In this document: in pieces, positions 10,289 through 21,935 of the stretch | Position numbering within the stretch: the stretch's first letter is position 1 | How the letters are laid out: each line of letters begins with the position of its first letter | The notes under the pieces: model-generated | The model's database searches: none | The model's input: the letters and a program-made list of their open reading frames with translations, nothing else | What the model was told of the DNA's origin: nothing | Position numbers and translations under genes: made by a program | Assembly: GCA_003255065.1 (NCBI GenBank) | Contig: QAOA01003433.1 | Location: forward strand, 173,477 to 237,476 | Origin: Cercis canadensis | Lineage: Eukaryota > Streptophyta > Magnoliopsida > Fabales > Fabaceae | Direction: 5' to 3' | DNA: 64,000 nt

Positions 10289-12600
10289 ATAGATAAAGAA
10301 TATTTTAGAGAAGAATTCATGAAAAATTACAATAAAGAAAAAAGAAGATGGTATTTCAAAAAGTTCAATTGTCATAATAAGGAACTTTTCAAAAAATTCT
10401 ATTATGATGAATTAGAACTCAGGTAAATCAATATGCCTTTCTTCGAATGGTTTAAGGAATTTGCTGAAAAAGATGGCATAACTTATCCTTTTAGGTCATC
10501 CAAAAAGATCAATATGAATACTAGGATAAGTCAAAATTGGCAAACCTCATCAAATGTAACTGTTACTACAGTTCATCCTCCTTTAGAAGAAATTATTGTC
10601 AAAAATGTTCATCAAGAAGAAGTAATTGCTTCACCTTTCAAAGTGACTCATGGTCCTGACAAGGACAGTCCTTCATTAAGAGATATAAAAAATATACAGT
10701 ATCAAAATAATTATACAAATCAATTACTCAAGATTGTTTTAGATCAAATGACTAGAGTAGAGAATACACTCTCCTCTCTTCCTTCATTAAGTCATTCATT
10801 AAATCCTCCTCCATTAGTTCAATCATTAGGTCCTCCTTCATTAGATCCTTCTTCATCAACGTCTCTTTTTTCTCCTTAAATAACTTTCTCTAGTTCAAAA
10901 ATTCAACAGTCTATCTATAGGATATCAAACTTTTCAAAAGTGAAAGATATTAGGTTTGGAAATGAGGATGCTTTTAACCTAATAGTTGAAAAGCTCAATA
11001 AATTGAAAAAGAAACAATCAATCAACATGATCAATCATAAAGAGTTAGCAGTCGATAAAGTTTTTAATAAGAATCAAAGAATAGGTCAAAGAACTTATCA
11101 AACTAGGAATTATTATCCAAGACTTACTCTTTCTGATATTCAATTTGAGGAAAGAAGTCAATATGTCCATGCTAGTTACGATGGAACTAGTATCTATGAA
11201 CGGAATAATGATGACATGAATGAACATGAAATATTGAATCATACTAATTAAATCCTCATTGCAGTGTATGTTTTTAGAGTCAAAATTCCTTCAGCAGATT
11301 TAAGGAATATTCTTAGAATCATCATTAGTGGTTTTACAAGACAACTCAAAGGTTGGTGGGATAATTATCTCACTGAAAATCAAAGATTAGAGATAGAAAA
11401 TTCAATAGATCCTGAAACTAATGGTTCAACATGCATAGAATTTTTAATCTATGCTATCATTAAACATTTCATAGGTGAACCTCAAAATTTTTAAGATAAG
11501 TCATTAGAAATCTTAACCAACTTAAGATGTAGAGAACTCTCAGACTTAAGATGGTATAAAGATATTTTTTTTCTCAAAAGTATTCTTAAGAAGTGATTGC
11601 AATTTAGCTTATTGAAAAGAAAAGTTTATCTGTGATATTCCTAAGCTATTTGCAAAAAAGGTCAAAAAAAGATTAAAAAATTTTGGAACTCAACAAGGAT
11701 TATCATTAACTCAAGTTTATGAAAACTTATAATATGGTCAGTTAGTTAGTGCTATCAATCAAGAAGTAATAGCTCAGTGTAATGATATTAAGTTCAAAAA
11801 TAAGATTCAAAAAGATAATCATAAAAGAAAGAATGAATTGGGAAATATTTGTAATCAAATGAGATTTGATACAAAGTTAGTTCCTCCCTCTTCAAGAAAT
11901 AAGAAAAAACATAAATATTTTAAGAAAGACTTCAAGAATTGAAAAAGGAAATATGATGATCAAAATGAATCAAAATCTTTCAAAGAATCAGGTCAATTTT
12001 CAAAAAAGTCTCATAAAAGTTCAAAGTCTAGAAAGCCATTCAAAAATCTAGTCTGTTATAGATGTGGTCAAGTAGGACATTACAAAAGTAATTGTCCTAT
12101 GAAAAAGAAGATAAATTCATTAAATATTAGTGATGAATTAAAGAAAGAATTAAGTAAATTGTTCATTAACAACCTTTCAGACTTAGAGAATGAATCTGAA
12201 AAGGAATCTTCAGAAAGAAATTCTGAAGAAGATCAATTAGAGAATATTTTTATAATTCAAGAAGAATCATCTGCTTCAGAATTATCTGAAACTAAAAAAG
12301 ATGAACCATGTGTTCAAAATTGCAAGGATCCAGATTATAATGAAACTCTTAAGTCAAAGTCAATAAATGTTATTTCATCAGAAACTACTTTTCTCATAGA
12401 TGTCATAGAAAAGATAGAAGATGATGAAATCAAAAAAGTAATATCTTTTAAAATTAAAATATATCATAGATAAAGAGAAGCTCAGCTTTCCTGACATTAA
12501 ACCAATAAGTCTTAGTGTTATCTTTTCAAAAATGAATTCAAAATAATAGGTTGTTACTGTCAAAGATCTTCAAAATAAAATCAAAGAAGTCAAAGAAGAA
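10289..12600 (+). pseudogene. E2 coat protein and zinc knuckle region, broken
   Basis: Open pieces at 10433-10879, 10940-11251 and 11264-11494 cover the MPFFEWF segment, the Ser/Pro linker, the KDIRFGNED segment and the coat-protein core with LKGWWDNYL. A frame change near 11560 follows. The region ends with a CCHC zinc knuckle intact in sequence (12054-12095, CYRCGQVGHYKSNCP) and an acidic tail with a Cys-rich CVQNCKDPDYN segment. The zinc knuckle is expected to bind genomic RNA during packaging. Several of its stops are CAA-to-TAA changes relative to E3 and E4. Confidence 0.75.
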
Positions 12601-13135
12601 ATTAGGCAATTAAAGCAAAATCAGAGTCGAATAGAATTAGATTTGCTTAATTTGTCATTAAAGAACCATATCAATAGTTAAGAGTCTAGTCAAAAAGATA
12701 AATATAAAGATGTTGAACAATATTCAAATTCTCATAAAACTTATTTGAATATTATCAATAAGATTCAAATTCAAAAATGGTATTGTAAAATATCATTAAT
12801 CATTAATGGAGAATATCATAAAAGTTTCATTGCTCTGATAGACTCAGGTGCAGACATGAATTGCATTCAAGAAGGATTAATTCCTACTAAGTACTATGAA
12901 AAGACTTTAGAGTCTTTAACTAGTGCTAATGGTTCAAAGCTTCATATAGATTTTGAGTTAACCAAGGCTCAAATTTACAATAAAGGTGTTTGTTTCAAAA
13001 ATACTTTTATTCCGGTCAAAAATATTTCAACACCTGTCATCTTAGGAACTCCTTTCTTAACTCAAATTTATCTTTTTCATGTAACATCTCAAGTTGTGCA
13101 TACTGTTCAAGGAGGTAAATAAATCATATTTAAAT
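12601..13135 (+). pseudogene. E2 aspartic protease, catalytic motif kept
   Basis: The open stretch 12745-13122 contains KISLIINGEYHKSFIALIDSGADMNC with the Asp-Ser-Gly catalytic triplet, and then VILGTPFLTQIY, a usual C-terminal protease signature. It is the best-kept protease in E1/E2. The start at 12745 is only the first Met in the open stretch; in the virus it would be released from the polyprotein. A TAA at the end (ggaggtaaataa; gaggtaaagaa in E3) breaks the link to the sequence downstream. Confidence 0.75.
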
Positions 13136-13200
13136 TTCTTACTCGTATGAAAGACAAAGATGTTAATGAAATTTAAAATAGTTCAATTTCTGTTATCAAT

Positions 13201-13536
13201 ATGATAATACAGAAGCAAAAGCATAATCAATATTTAAATCAAAAAGTTCAGATTCAAAATCCTCAAGATCAAAAAAGAATAGAGAAAATTCAAGAGTTGT
13301 TAGACAAGAAGCTCATTAGACCAATGAAGCCTCCTTGGAATCATGCAACTTTACTCAAGATAATCCTAAATCATAAGTTTTTCAAATGGATTAGGCATTA
13401 TCTAATACCTAGCAAGAAAGTTTTGTTTAGTTGTTTAGCTAGTTCATCAGTACTCTCAAAGTTTGATGAAATTACTTTATATTATAGAATATTATTGTTC
13501 ATACTAATAAGATCAGTTTTACAGATGGATCCCTGA
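13201..13536 (+). pseudogene. E2 reverse transcriptase remnant (N-terminal part only)
   Basis: About 80 codons resemble the start of the E1 RT: IQELLDKKLIRPMKPPW, then, after an internal loss, KWIRHYLIPSKK and SSVLSKFD. Right after the motif A Asp the reading jumps to YRILLFILIRSVLQMDP, the beginning of the ORF Y region. The catalytic YIDD, the rest of the RT and RNase H are missing. E3 and E4 join the same downstream sequence, so the loss is shared. Confidence 0.75.
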
Positions 13537-15143
13537 CAATCATTAATATTTTTTGCTGACAAAGCCTTACCTGTCTAGTCTAGACAATCTAGTCTTCATT
13601 ACAGAGGTAATTTAGAGGGATTAGATAATAATGAAATAGTAATATTAGATACTATTTGGAATATTAATGACTTTAATAGTAAATCATTAATTTTAGAAGT
13701 ATTAGCAGACTATTTTCGTTTTTCTCATCATAAATTTCATCACAAATCTTGTTTCACTTGTAGTACAAATGAATCTTTCATAAATAATCTTACTTGCAAT
13801 AATCTTGATTTATTCAAAGAAAATGATTTTCTTAAAAGGCAAGTAGAAGCCCTGTCAGCCCAACTGGCTCACAGTGGAATATCATCATCATCCCTACTGG
13901 ATGAATGCAGATTTAAAGAACTTGATGCTCTGGAAGATATAGTTTTAGCCCCATTGACTAAAGAAAAAGGTGAGACCAATAAGAGTGTTACTAATATCTT
14001 AGCCCCACTAGCTAAAGATAAGAGTAAGAGAGAATATGTCTATACTTCAGCCCCACTGGTTGAAGATAAAGGTAAGATAAGTGAGATGAGTGAGCGTGTC
14101 AGAACTTTAGCCCCACTGGCTAAAGGAAAAGAAAAGATTCTATCTTTAACCCCACTGGTTAAAGAAAAGTTGATCAAAGAAGAAGCAGAAAAGAAAAAGT
14201 CAAGAACCTTCTTCTTCTCTCATAGTTTTCTCAATCAAGTACCAGATGCTGATTGCAGAGAATTTGTTCATCAAACACTTCAAGAAACCGAGCTCAACAG
14301 ACAAGAGTTCATTCAAAAAGCCTTAATTAAATTAACCTGTGATTACAAACTCATTCCAGGAATGACTTGGACATGAGAATATTATCATGGTCTCAAAACC
14401 TTTGAATGTCTCAAAATAGACCTTTTGTGCAAAGAAATTCCTCTTTCTGTGCCTAACTGTAAGTGTCATCTTACCTATAGCATTGCAGAGTCTCATTAAA
14501 CATTTCCCTTTATCATCCTATTACAATCCATTTCAACAAAGAACCAATAGTTTTAACTCCTCAAAAATTTTTAGAGTATGGATATCTTGCTAATGTTCTC
14601 ATCACAGACCCTGATCAATCAGAAGAATTTGGAAGAAAACTATCTCATTGTATTATACATGCTTTTGATAAGTTTCCTCCAAAAAGATACGTTGAACTTC
14701 TCATTCAAAGCAAAGCCCCAGAATGGATCAAAGGCATTTGTTATCCTGCTCAAGACAAAATCTTGCTCAAAAAACACATGATCAAACCCTATCTCCTGTC
14801 CTCAGAATATCCTTGGCTTTGTCATAATTTTTAATTACGAAAACAAATTAGACATTGGAGAGCCAAAACAATTGCAAAAGATCTTTCCATCGATCATTAA
14901 ATCCTTGTTATAAAAGATCATAATCAAAAAATATATTCAAACCTATCAATTCCTGAAGTACCTTTCAATATCCGAACTGATTTTCAACAATTAACTGATC
15001 ATTATTCTCAAAAGAATCATGCAGAGGATTTAGAAACAATTCATCGTCTTTATGAAGATGCAGATGAAGACGATGGATTCGACTACTGGAATACTATGTA
15101 TGATGAAGAATATCATAATATCATCAATCAAATGGAATCGTGA
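13537..15143 (+). pseudogene. E2 ORF Y, broken copy
   Basis: This is the degenerate counterpart of the 589-codon ORF in E4. Recognisable parts are the LHYRGNLEGLD segment, a Cys-x-x-Cys pair (CFTCSTNE), the DFLKRQVEALSAQLAHS coiled coil, a run of APLAK/APLVE/TPLVK units (13945-14170, within the open stretch 13954-14376) and the C-terminal domain starting FFFSHSFLNQVPDADCREF. Breaks include TGG-to-TGA in the TWTW segment (14374-14376), a frameshift near 14490 and further stops after 14830. It ends at the conserved QMESW-like terminus with TGA at 15141-15143. Confidence 0.7.
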
Positions 15144-15938
15144 TACAGTCACCCAAAGACTACCGTCCATGTGCAGTGATTCCAAAAGGCTGCAGAATTC
15201 ACATGCAACCAGCAAACTTATCATCATAGTCAACAAGTCAACAAAGTTTTATGAAGACTCCTCATCATGCCAAATGTCAAGACATGTGTCAACAAGAGAA
15301 GAAAAGAATGTGTCCCCTCATTACAAGTGTCACAACAAGAAGATATCATGAAAAGCTTCATCACACCTCATGCATCAAGACAAGAATGGACTTCAAACCA
15401 TTTAAAATTCATCCTTCCATAAAGGCCTATAAATAGGCAACTTCATCACACAAAGAGGACACACTAACATTTTAGCTTAGAACACTAACCCCAAAGCTCT
15501 CCCAAGTGAAAGCTTTCTCCTTTCATCAAAGTTTCATTAAGTCATTAGATTTTCATTAAAGCCTAAGGTAGAAAATCTTTCATTAACCTTTTGTCAACCT
15601 TCAAAGACCCTTGGTCTCTTCTCCTTATGAATCAAAGTTTATAACTACTTTCAAAGTGTATTTTAAGAAGTTTCAAAGTTGTTAGTACTACTTTGTTTAA
15701 TATTAAGTTCTATTTCAATACTTTTTATTAAGCATTTATTATCCTTCTCCCAAGCTTTCCAGTGCAGACTACTGCCAGATTAATTCTCTTTCATAAGCAT
15801 TTCTACTTCCTACTGCTTTTCAGTGCGGATTACAGTCGGATTAGCATCCCTTTTAATTTTTGAAATTATTGTTCATCAATGTTCATTTTACTGATCATCA
15901 TTACTGTTTATAATTACTGTTCACTCAAAATTTTTGAT
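15144..15938 (+). promoter_or_regulatory. E2 promoter and leader block, cut by the Athila insertion
   Basis: It closely matches the E1 block, with TATA box, leader repeats and the start of the CTGTTCA repeat run. It ends at about 15938, where the LTR begins. The last ~150 bases before a PBS, present in E1, E3 (partly) and E4, are missing here. Confidence 0.7.
15428..15436 (+). promoter_or_regulatory. TATA box of the E2 promoter
   Basis: TATAAATAG in the same conserved context as in E1. Confidence 0.75.
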
Positions 15939-17388
15939 TGATGTTGTTGCTTAACCAATTAAATTAAACCGAATCCCTTAATTAGAATTCAATAGAGGGC
16001 ATAATCTGGGTTTGTCTCACAAGGAATGCAATGTGTAATCAATAATTTCAAGTTAAAAATAGGAAATTTTTAAAACAAGAGTATAATAGTAAATTGCAGA
16101 CTTAAACAAAGATTAATGTAGTTTATTAAAGGCGTAACCTAGCTAGACATTCATCAAAAACCGGTTTGATTCATCCTAGATTAACATGAGTGATTAAGTC
16201 TTAATGTAGCAATACTAATTGAGTTTAATCACAACCGAAATCTTTAATTGTGACTAATTATTCCTACTAAGTTATCACTTAGAATTCGATTAACCACATA
16301 CAATCACTAATCTTGTAATCACAAAGACTAAGCAATTAGTGATTAATCTAAACACTGAACATCAATTAACATAGCATAGCTTCTTTGAATTCTAACCACA
16401 GATTAAAGATTAATCAATCTAAATTCTGTTTCTTACTTCAATATTCATATAAATCACAAATATCTCTATGAATTCATACAAAGATTAAAGCAAGACAAAA
16501 ATTCAAAGAAGAAGAAATTGCATTAAGTTTAATCCAATTAAGAACATAATCTCAAAATCAAAACCGAATTTAATCAGGAGTCTAACTTGGTTACAAGGAT
16601 TCTACTCCTCCATGGTCATGAAATCCAAGCTCCAATGGAGAAGTGCAGTCATAAATCAAAGAGCTCCAAACTTTTCAAGAGAGAAAACAAAAGTTGCCTA
16701 GTCTAGAATTGATAACTCGTCTGCCTTCTTTCTCTGCTTATAACTTCCTAACTTTCATGCACACCTAATTTACCCCTAACCTAGTTTAAACTTCTGGACC
16801 TCAGCTTCAAATGGGCTCGGTTTGGGCCTAATTGGGCATGAATTGAGGAAGTTAAGCCCATTTAAGTCCATCCAGGTCCATATAGGTCTCTAGACTAATC
16901 ATCCATTTTCGACAGGTAATATGACCATTTTAACTTCATAATTTGTTGAACTTCCTTTCATAACAATTGAATCCCTGTGCCTTAGCTTTCCAATGGGATT
17001 AGTTTCAAGTCCATACGACATGTACAGCACAATTTATGGTCCAAACACTGCATGCGGGTCAGGATCCAACGGCAGCAACTCTACTCTGACTTCCGGGTTA
17101 CATTTGACCCATTGAACGTCTAAATTGGCCTTGGAAGTCTAAATGAAAGTTGTAGATAATCCTCTTAGATTTTCTACAAGGTAAGAATCATAATTTTTAG
17201 ACATACAGAACTACATATATACCCAAAATACATAATAGTGTCAAAACCCTAATAATGCTAAAAAACACACTTAAGCCCAATTTGAACCTAATTAATGAAA
17301 TATGACCCAAGCTCAATCAAATAAGCTCAAAATAGGATTAGGAGGTTAAAAAAAGGGATTAATTAATATATAAAAATAATATTCATCA
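15939..17388 (-). repeat. 3' LTR of the Athila-type element
   Basis: On the minus strand it begins TGATGAATATT at 17388, right after a purine-rich tract (rc of tccccacacactt), and ends CAACAACATCA at 15939. TG/CA ends and the tract fix the boundaries. The five bases outside the left end are TTGAT; no partner copy exists on the right because that LTR is gone. It holds no ORF of note. Confidence 0.7.
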
Positions 17389-18988
17389 AATCCCCACACA
17401 CTTATCATTTGCACGTCCCGGGCAAACTAGAGTTAAAACTAGGAAAAAAGGAAAACAACTAAGAGATCATTTCTCAACAACAACTTCCAAGAATGCAAAA
17501 GTTAAGTGAGCAAGAAGAACAATCAATAATTTAAAAGAATCAAAACAATCATAAATCTATTTCTTGCACTTTCAATCAACAAACATGGTGAATTCAAATG
17601 GAGTGAAGAACTAAGAAAGATAGAACCTCACACAAGATATATTCTCAATCCCTCAAGTGTTTAAAGGGGTTATTGTTTCACTCAAATCACATCATGACAA
17701 TTTGCACTACAATAAGCTTGCCTATTTTCTAATCTCCACTACTTTAAACACATGCATGTACAAATCAAAATGACTTTATTTAAGGATGTAATAGAGCCAA
17801 GGACTAAAGGAAGAGAAAGAATGAAATATGGATATGGCAAATTAAAACCAAAGAGAGCATGAGAACATTGGGAATGATGAGTCAAAACCAACACTAAGCA
17901 AAAAAATACACCCAAAAGCTCTATGCAATTTTCTTTACAGACTTCTTCCTCTTTGGAAGGAAAACCACTACTTTTATTCTCTTTTTCTTTGCATTTTCTT
18001 TTTCTGATTTTTTTTTAAGCAGAATTTTCTTTTCTTTTTCTTTTGGTTAACATTTCTTTGTCTTTACATTTCATATAGCCACTTTCCTTCAAATTTCAAA
18101 AATACTCCCCCCCACACTTAGAACTCTGTCCATCCCGAAAAAATAGAACTCATCAATTGATCAACCAATGCTTTCATACTCCTTAAGGTAGATAAAAACA
18201 TTGTTTTACAAAACTTGCAATGAGCTAAATGAAAGAATGGAAAAAAAAATATGCTCAAGGGGGAAATCAAAGAAAATGATGTTAGGAAGGCTATTTGGCT
18301 ATCTAGCTAGAAAGAAGAAAAGATGGTCTTCATCACATTCATGCATGCAAATAACAATGTAGTCTAAAAAAAAGCAAAATAAGTTCTAGAGCAACAAACA
18401 TCATGAGCACAATGCACACAAGAAAGGAATATAGAATGACAATAGGTTCAAAAACTCACTAGGTATGCTCCATCAAACTTAATCTATCACATCAAATTCC
18501 ATCACCAAATTAGCTAACTAAAAGATGTAAGAATCTATTCAACCATGCTAGAAACTTCAAAATGACAATTGCTTCAAGCTCACAAATTCTACAATTCTCA
18601 AAGTGCTATGGAAAATGCAAAAAGGAAAGGTGGAAAGATGAATAAAATAAGAGTAAAGCAAAACAGCAAAACAGAATGAAAAAAAACTAGGAAAAATGTG
18701 GGACAACGAATCAAGAAAGGATATCGAACTAGAATTCTGCACAGAAGCTCAAGAAGAAGCATGAACAGAATCTGGAACATGCTGAACCACATCAAAATAG
18801 CAAACAAAGAAGGAAATAATAACAGAAAACACAAAACAGACACGTAAAACAGAACCAACAAACAAAATTAAAAACATCAACAGAACAAAACTAAACAACA
18901 AGAACAGAAAATTAACATAATCCAAAACATAATCCGAAAGAACAATAAAAATAGAAACATAATCTGAAAGAATTCCCCTGAAGCTCAA
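17389..18988 (-). other. Athila-type 3' untranslated region, no env found
   Basis: These 1.6 kb between integrase and LTR are where Athila elements may carry an env-like gene. Only short hydrophobic AT-rich frames (18557-18988) occur, overlapping in several phases with no conserved features. A second purine tract (rc of actcccccccacactta) lies at about 18105. Confidence 0.5.
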
Positions 18989-20358
18989 TCAAGTCGGGTA
19001 GATGGCATCACTCAAAGCCACTTCCTCAACCAAACTCTCATCTCCACCATGAAACTTCTTAAGTCGATGTCCATTGACCTTGAAGGTCCTTCCCGTAGTC
19101 ACATCTCGGATTTCAACTGCACCATAAGCACAAATATTAGTGACAACAAAGGGTCCCTCCCATCGGGATCTCAATTTACCTGGCCACAACTTAAGGTGAG
19201 AGTTGTATGGAAGCACTTTCTCCCCCACTTGGAATTCCTTCCGAAGGATCAGCTTATCATGAAAGGCCTTAGTCTTCTCTTTGTACAGCCGAGAGTTCTC
19301 ATAGGTCTCTAATCAGAGTTCCTCTAACTCTTGAAGTTGTAACTTTCTCTCGACTCCTGCTAGTCCTATGTCCATGTTGCAAGCCTTAACTGCCCAATAC
19401 GCCCGATGTTCTAACTCCACTGGTAAGTGACACGCCTTCCCAAAGACAAACCTATAAGGTGACATGCCTATAGGTGTCTTGTAGGCGGTCCGATATGCCC
19501 ATAAAGCATCCTCCAACCTTTTACTCCAATCTTTTCTATCCGGCCTCACAGTTTTCTCCAAAATTCTCTTAACTTCTCGATTAGAGACTTCGGCTTGGCC
19601 ATTCATCTGAGGATGGTAAGGGGTGGAAGTCTTGTGGAAAACTCCATACTTGCTCAGCAAGGTCTTCATGTGCCGGTTGCAAAAGTGTGATCCTTGATCA
19701 TTGATGATCCCTCTGGGTATGCCAAACCTGCAAAAGATATGTGATCTAACAAACTCGACAACCACATGAAAATCTCAGTCCTGGTGGGAGTAGCCTCCAC
19801 CCACTTGGAAACATAATCCACAGCCAACAGAATATAAACAAAGCTAAAGGAAATAGGAAATGGACCCATAAAATCAATACCCCAAACATCAAAAAGCTCA
19901 CAGAACAACAAAGGTTGTTGGGGCATCTCATTCCTACGAGTTATATTCCCTAATTTTTGGCATTGCTCACAAGATTTACAAAAAGCATATGCATCATGAA
20001 ACAGAATGGACCAATATAGACTAGAATCTAATACTTTCTTAGCTGTTCTCTGAGGACCAAAATAGCCTCCACAGGCATAGGAATGACAGAAAGTAAGCAC
20101 AGAATGGAACTCATGGTTAGACACACATCTCCTAATTATCTGATCACTACAGAATCTCTACAAATAAGGATCATCCCACACATAATATTTAGCCTTACTC
20201 TTAAATTTATCAATCTGTGCACGTGTGAGGTGTGCAGGCAAAGCATGAGCAACCAGATAATTAACAATATCAGCAAACAAGGGAAACTCACCATGCAGCC
20301 CTAAAAGCTGCTTGTCAGGGAATGAATCCTGAATGGGAATCTGCTCATCAGAATCTCT
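18989..20358 (-). pseudogene. Integrase of the Athila-type element, frameshifted
   Basis: The His-His-Cys-Cys zinc domain is seen near 20120-19950 (HEFHSVLTFCH, then CKSCEQC). The catalytic core follows with WGIDFMGPFP (first Asp), a frameshift near 19770, INDQGSHF (second Asp) and [16 protein letters not shown] (catalytic Glu). A stop at about 19313 comes before the C-terminal part, which ends with RWEGPFVVTNI, the GPF/Y module, and a final stop at 18989. Another stop (at about 20160) separates it from RNase H. All catalytic residues remain, but at least three breaks prevent expression. Confidence 0.85.
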
Positions 20359-21861
20359 CTAGATCCAGCTCAGGTGGTCAGCAACCACATTCTCTGCTCC
20401 ACTCCTATCTTTAATTTCAAGGTTGAACTCTTGGAGAATGAGCATCCATCTAATCAATTTGGGTTTGGCATCTGGTTTCTTCAGGAGGAACTTGAGTGCT
20501 GCATGGTCAGAAAAAATCACCATATGAGAACAAAGCAAGTAATATCTAAATTTATCTAAAACAAAGACAATTGCTAAAAGCTCTTTCTCGATTGTGGTGT
20601 AGTTCGCTTGGGCAGAATCAAGTGTCCTCGAGGCATAGTAAATCACATGATGGGCCTTACAAATCCTCTGGGCAAGGACTGCTCCCACTACGTAGTTGGA
20701 TGCATCACACATCAACTTAAATGGTAGCGTCCAGTCGGGAGGTCGGATGATGGGAGTAGAAGTGAGAGCTTTCTTAAGGTGATCAAATGCATCCTTGCAT
20801 GGTTGGCTAAAAATGAAATCCACATCCTTTTGCAGCAGGTTGGACATCGGGATGGCAATCTTACTGAAATCACGAATGAAGTGCCGGTAGAATCCTGCAT
20901 GACCAAGAAATGAATGAACTTCCTGCACGCATGCAGGGTAAGGCAAAGAAGAAATAACATCAATCTTAGCAGGATCTACCTCTAAACCTTTGTTAGAGAC
21001 TACATGTCCTAGGACTATACCTTGTTCTACCATAAAATGACACTTTTCAAAATTTAGAACGAGATTAGTCTCTATACACCTATGCAAAACTCTAGACAAG
21101 CTATATAGGCAGTCATCAAAGGAAGAGACATATACAGTAAAATCATCCATGGATACCTCCATACAATACTCTATAAAATCAGAAAATATACTAATCATGC
21201 AACGTTGGAAAGTACCTAGGGCATTGCAAAGACCAAATGGCATCCGCCGGTATGCAAAGGTGCCGAAGGGGCAGGTAAATGTGGTCTTTTCTTGATCCTC
21301 CGGTGTAATGTGAATATGGAAATAACCAGTGAATCCATCCAAAAAGCAATAGTGAGACTTTCCTGCCAGCCGCTCCAACATCTGATCAATAAATGGAAGT
21401 GGGTAATGATCCTTGCGGGTAGCCTGATTAAGCCGTCTGTAATCAATACAGACCCTCCAGCTATTCTGAACTCGAGTGGGAATAAGCTCATCATGCTGGT
21501 TCTTCACCACTGTCACTCTCGACTTCTTTGGAACAACTTGCACTGGGCTCACCCACTTGCTATCTGAGATTGGGTAAATAATTCCAACTTGAAGAAGCTT
21601 GGTTATCTCTTTCTTGACCACATCCAGAATCAATGGATTGAGTCTCCTTTGTGGCTGCCTCACTGCCTTAGCATCTTCCTCAAGTAGAATTCTGTGCATG
21701 CAGGTAGAAGGACTGATGCCAAGTATATCTACCAGTATCCACCCAATTACCTTCTTGTTCACTCTCAGAATGTGCAACAACCTTGCCTCTTGCTTAGGTT
21801 GAAGGTTCTTGGCAATAATAACTGGCAGCTGCTCATTCTCCTCTAAAAATGCATAAGTCAA
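20359..21861 (-). CDS. Reverse transcriptase-RNase H of the Athila-type element (500-codon open frame)
   Basis: This is the longest intact part of the element. RT motifs: WVSPVQVVPKKSRVTVV, VCIDYRRLNQATRKDHYPLP, then HYCFLDGFTGYFHI (motif A Asp) and MEVSMDDFTVY (catalytic Asp-Asp). RNase H follows with FKLMCDASNYVVGAVLAQ, YTTIEKELLAIV and IFSDHAALKFLL, then ENVVADHLSWI. The family copies RNA into DNA and removes RNA from hybrids in the cytoplasmic particle. In the live element it is part of gag-pol; here a stop at 20359 cuts it from integrase, and frame changes separate it from protease. It is therefore an open frame in a dead element, not a functional gene. Confidence 0.85.
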   Translation of the reverse strand: MTYAFLEENEQLPVIIAKNLQPKQEARLLHILRVNKKVIGWILVDILGISPSTCMHRILLEEDAKAVRQPQRRLNPLILDVVKKEITKLLQVGIIYPISDSKWVSPVQVVPKKSRVTVVKNQHDELIPTRVQNSWRVCIDYRRLNQATRKDHYPLPFIDQMLERLAGKSHYCFLDGFTGYFHIHITPEDQEKTTFTCPFGTFAYRRMPFGLCNALGTFQRCMISIFSDFIEYCMEVSMDDFTVYVSSFDDCLYSLSRVLHRCIETNLVLNFEKCHFMVEQGIVLGHVVSNKGLEVDPAKIDVISSLPYPACVQEVHSFLGHAGFYRHFIRDFSKIAIPMSNLLQKDVDFIFSQPCKDAFDHLKKALTSTPIIRPPDWTLPFKLMCDASNYVVGAVLAQRICKAHHVIYYASRTLDSAQANYTTIEKELLAIVFVLDKFRYYLLCSHMVIFSDHAALKFLLKKPDAKPKLIRWMLILQEFNLEIKDRSGAENVVADHLSWI

Positions 21862-21935
21862 ATGCTCAGGGAGGGGTTTAAGCTCCAGTTTAGGTGGCTG
21901 CTCTATGGAAGAAAGTAAGGTCTTGGCTACAGCCT

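Larger units (their letters stand above)
8470..15938 (+). mobile_element. E2: endogenous pararetrovirus copy with movement protein, RT mostly deleted, ORF Y present
   Basis: Order: PBS, leader, small ORFs (broken), movement protein, coat protein, zinc knuckle, protease, a short RT remnant, ORF Y, then TATA box and leader. It sits directly after E1 in the same orientation. Its leader is cut at about 15938 by the Athila-type element. The RT-RNase H genes are reduced to about 110 codons of N-terminal RT. It has the same gene set as E4 and complements E1, which has RT but no movement protein. Confidence 0.85.

Noticed and set aside
18557..18988. Hydrophobic frames as an Athila env gene
   Set aside because: Several overlapping frames of low complexity in AC-rich DNA; no signal peptide, no conserved Cys pattern, no long frame.
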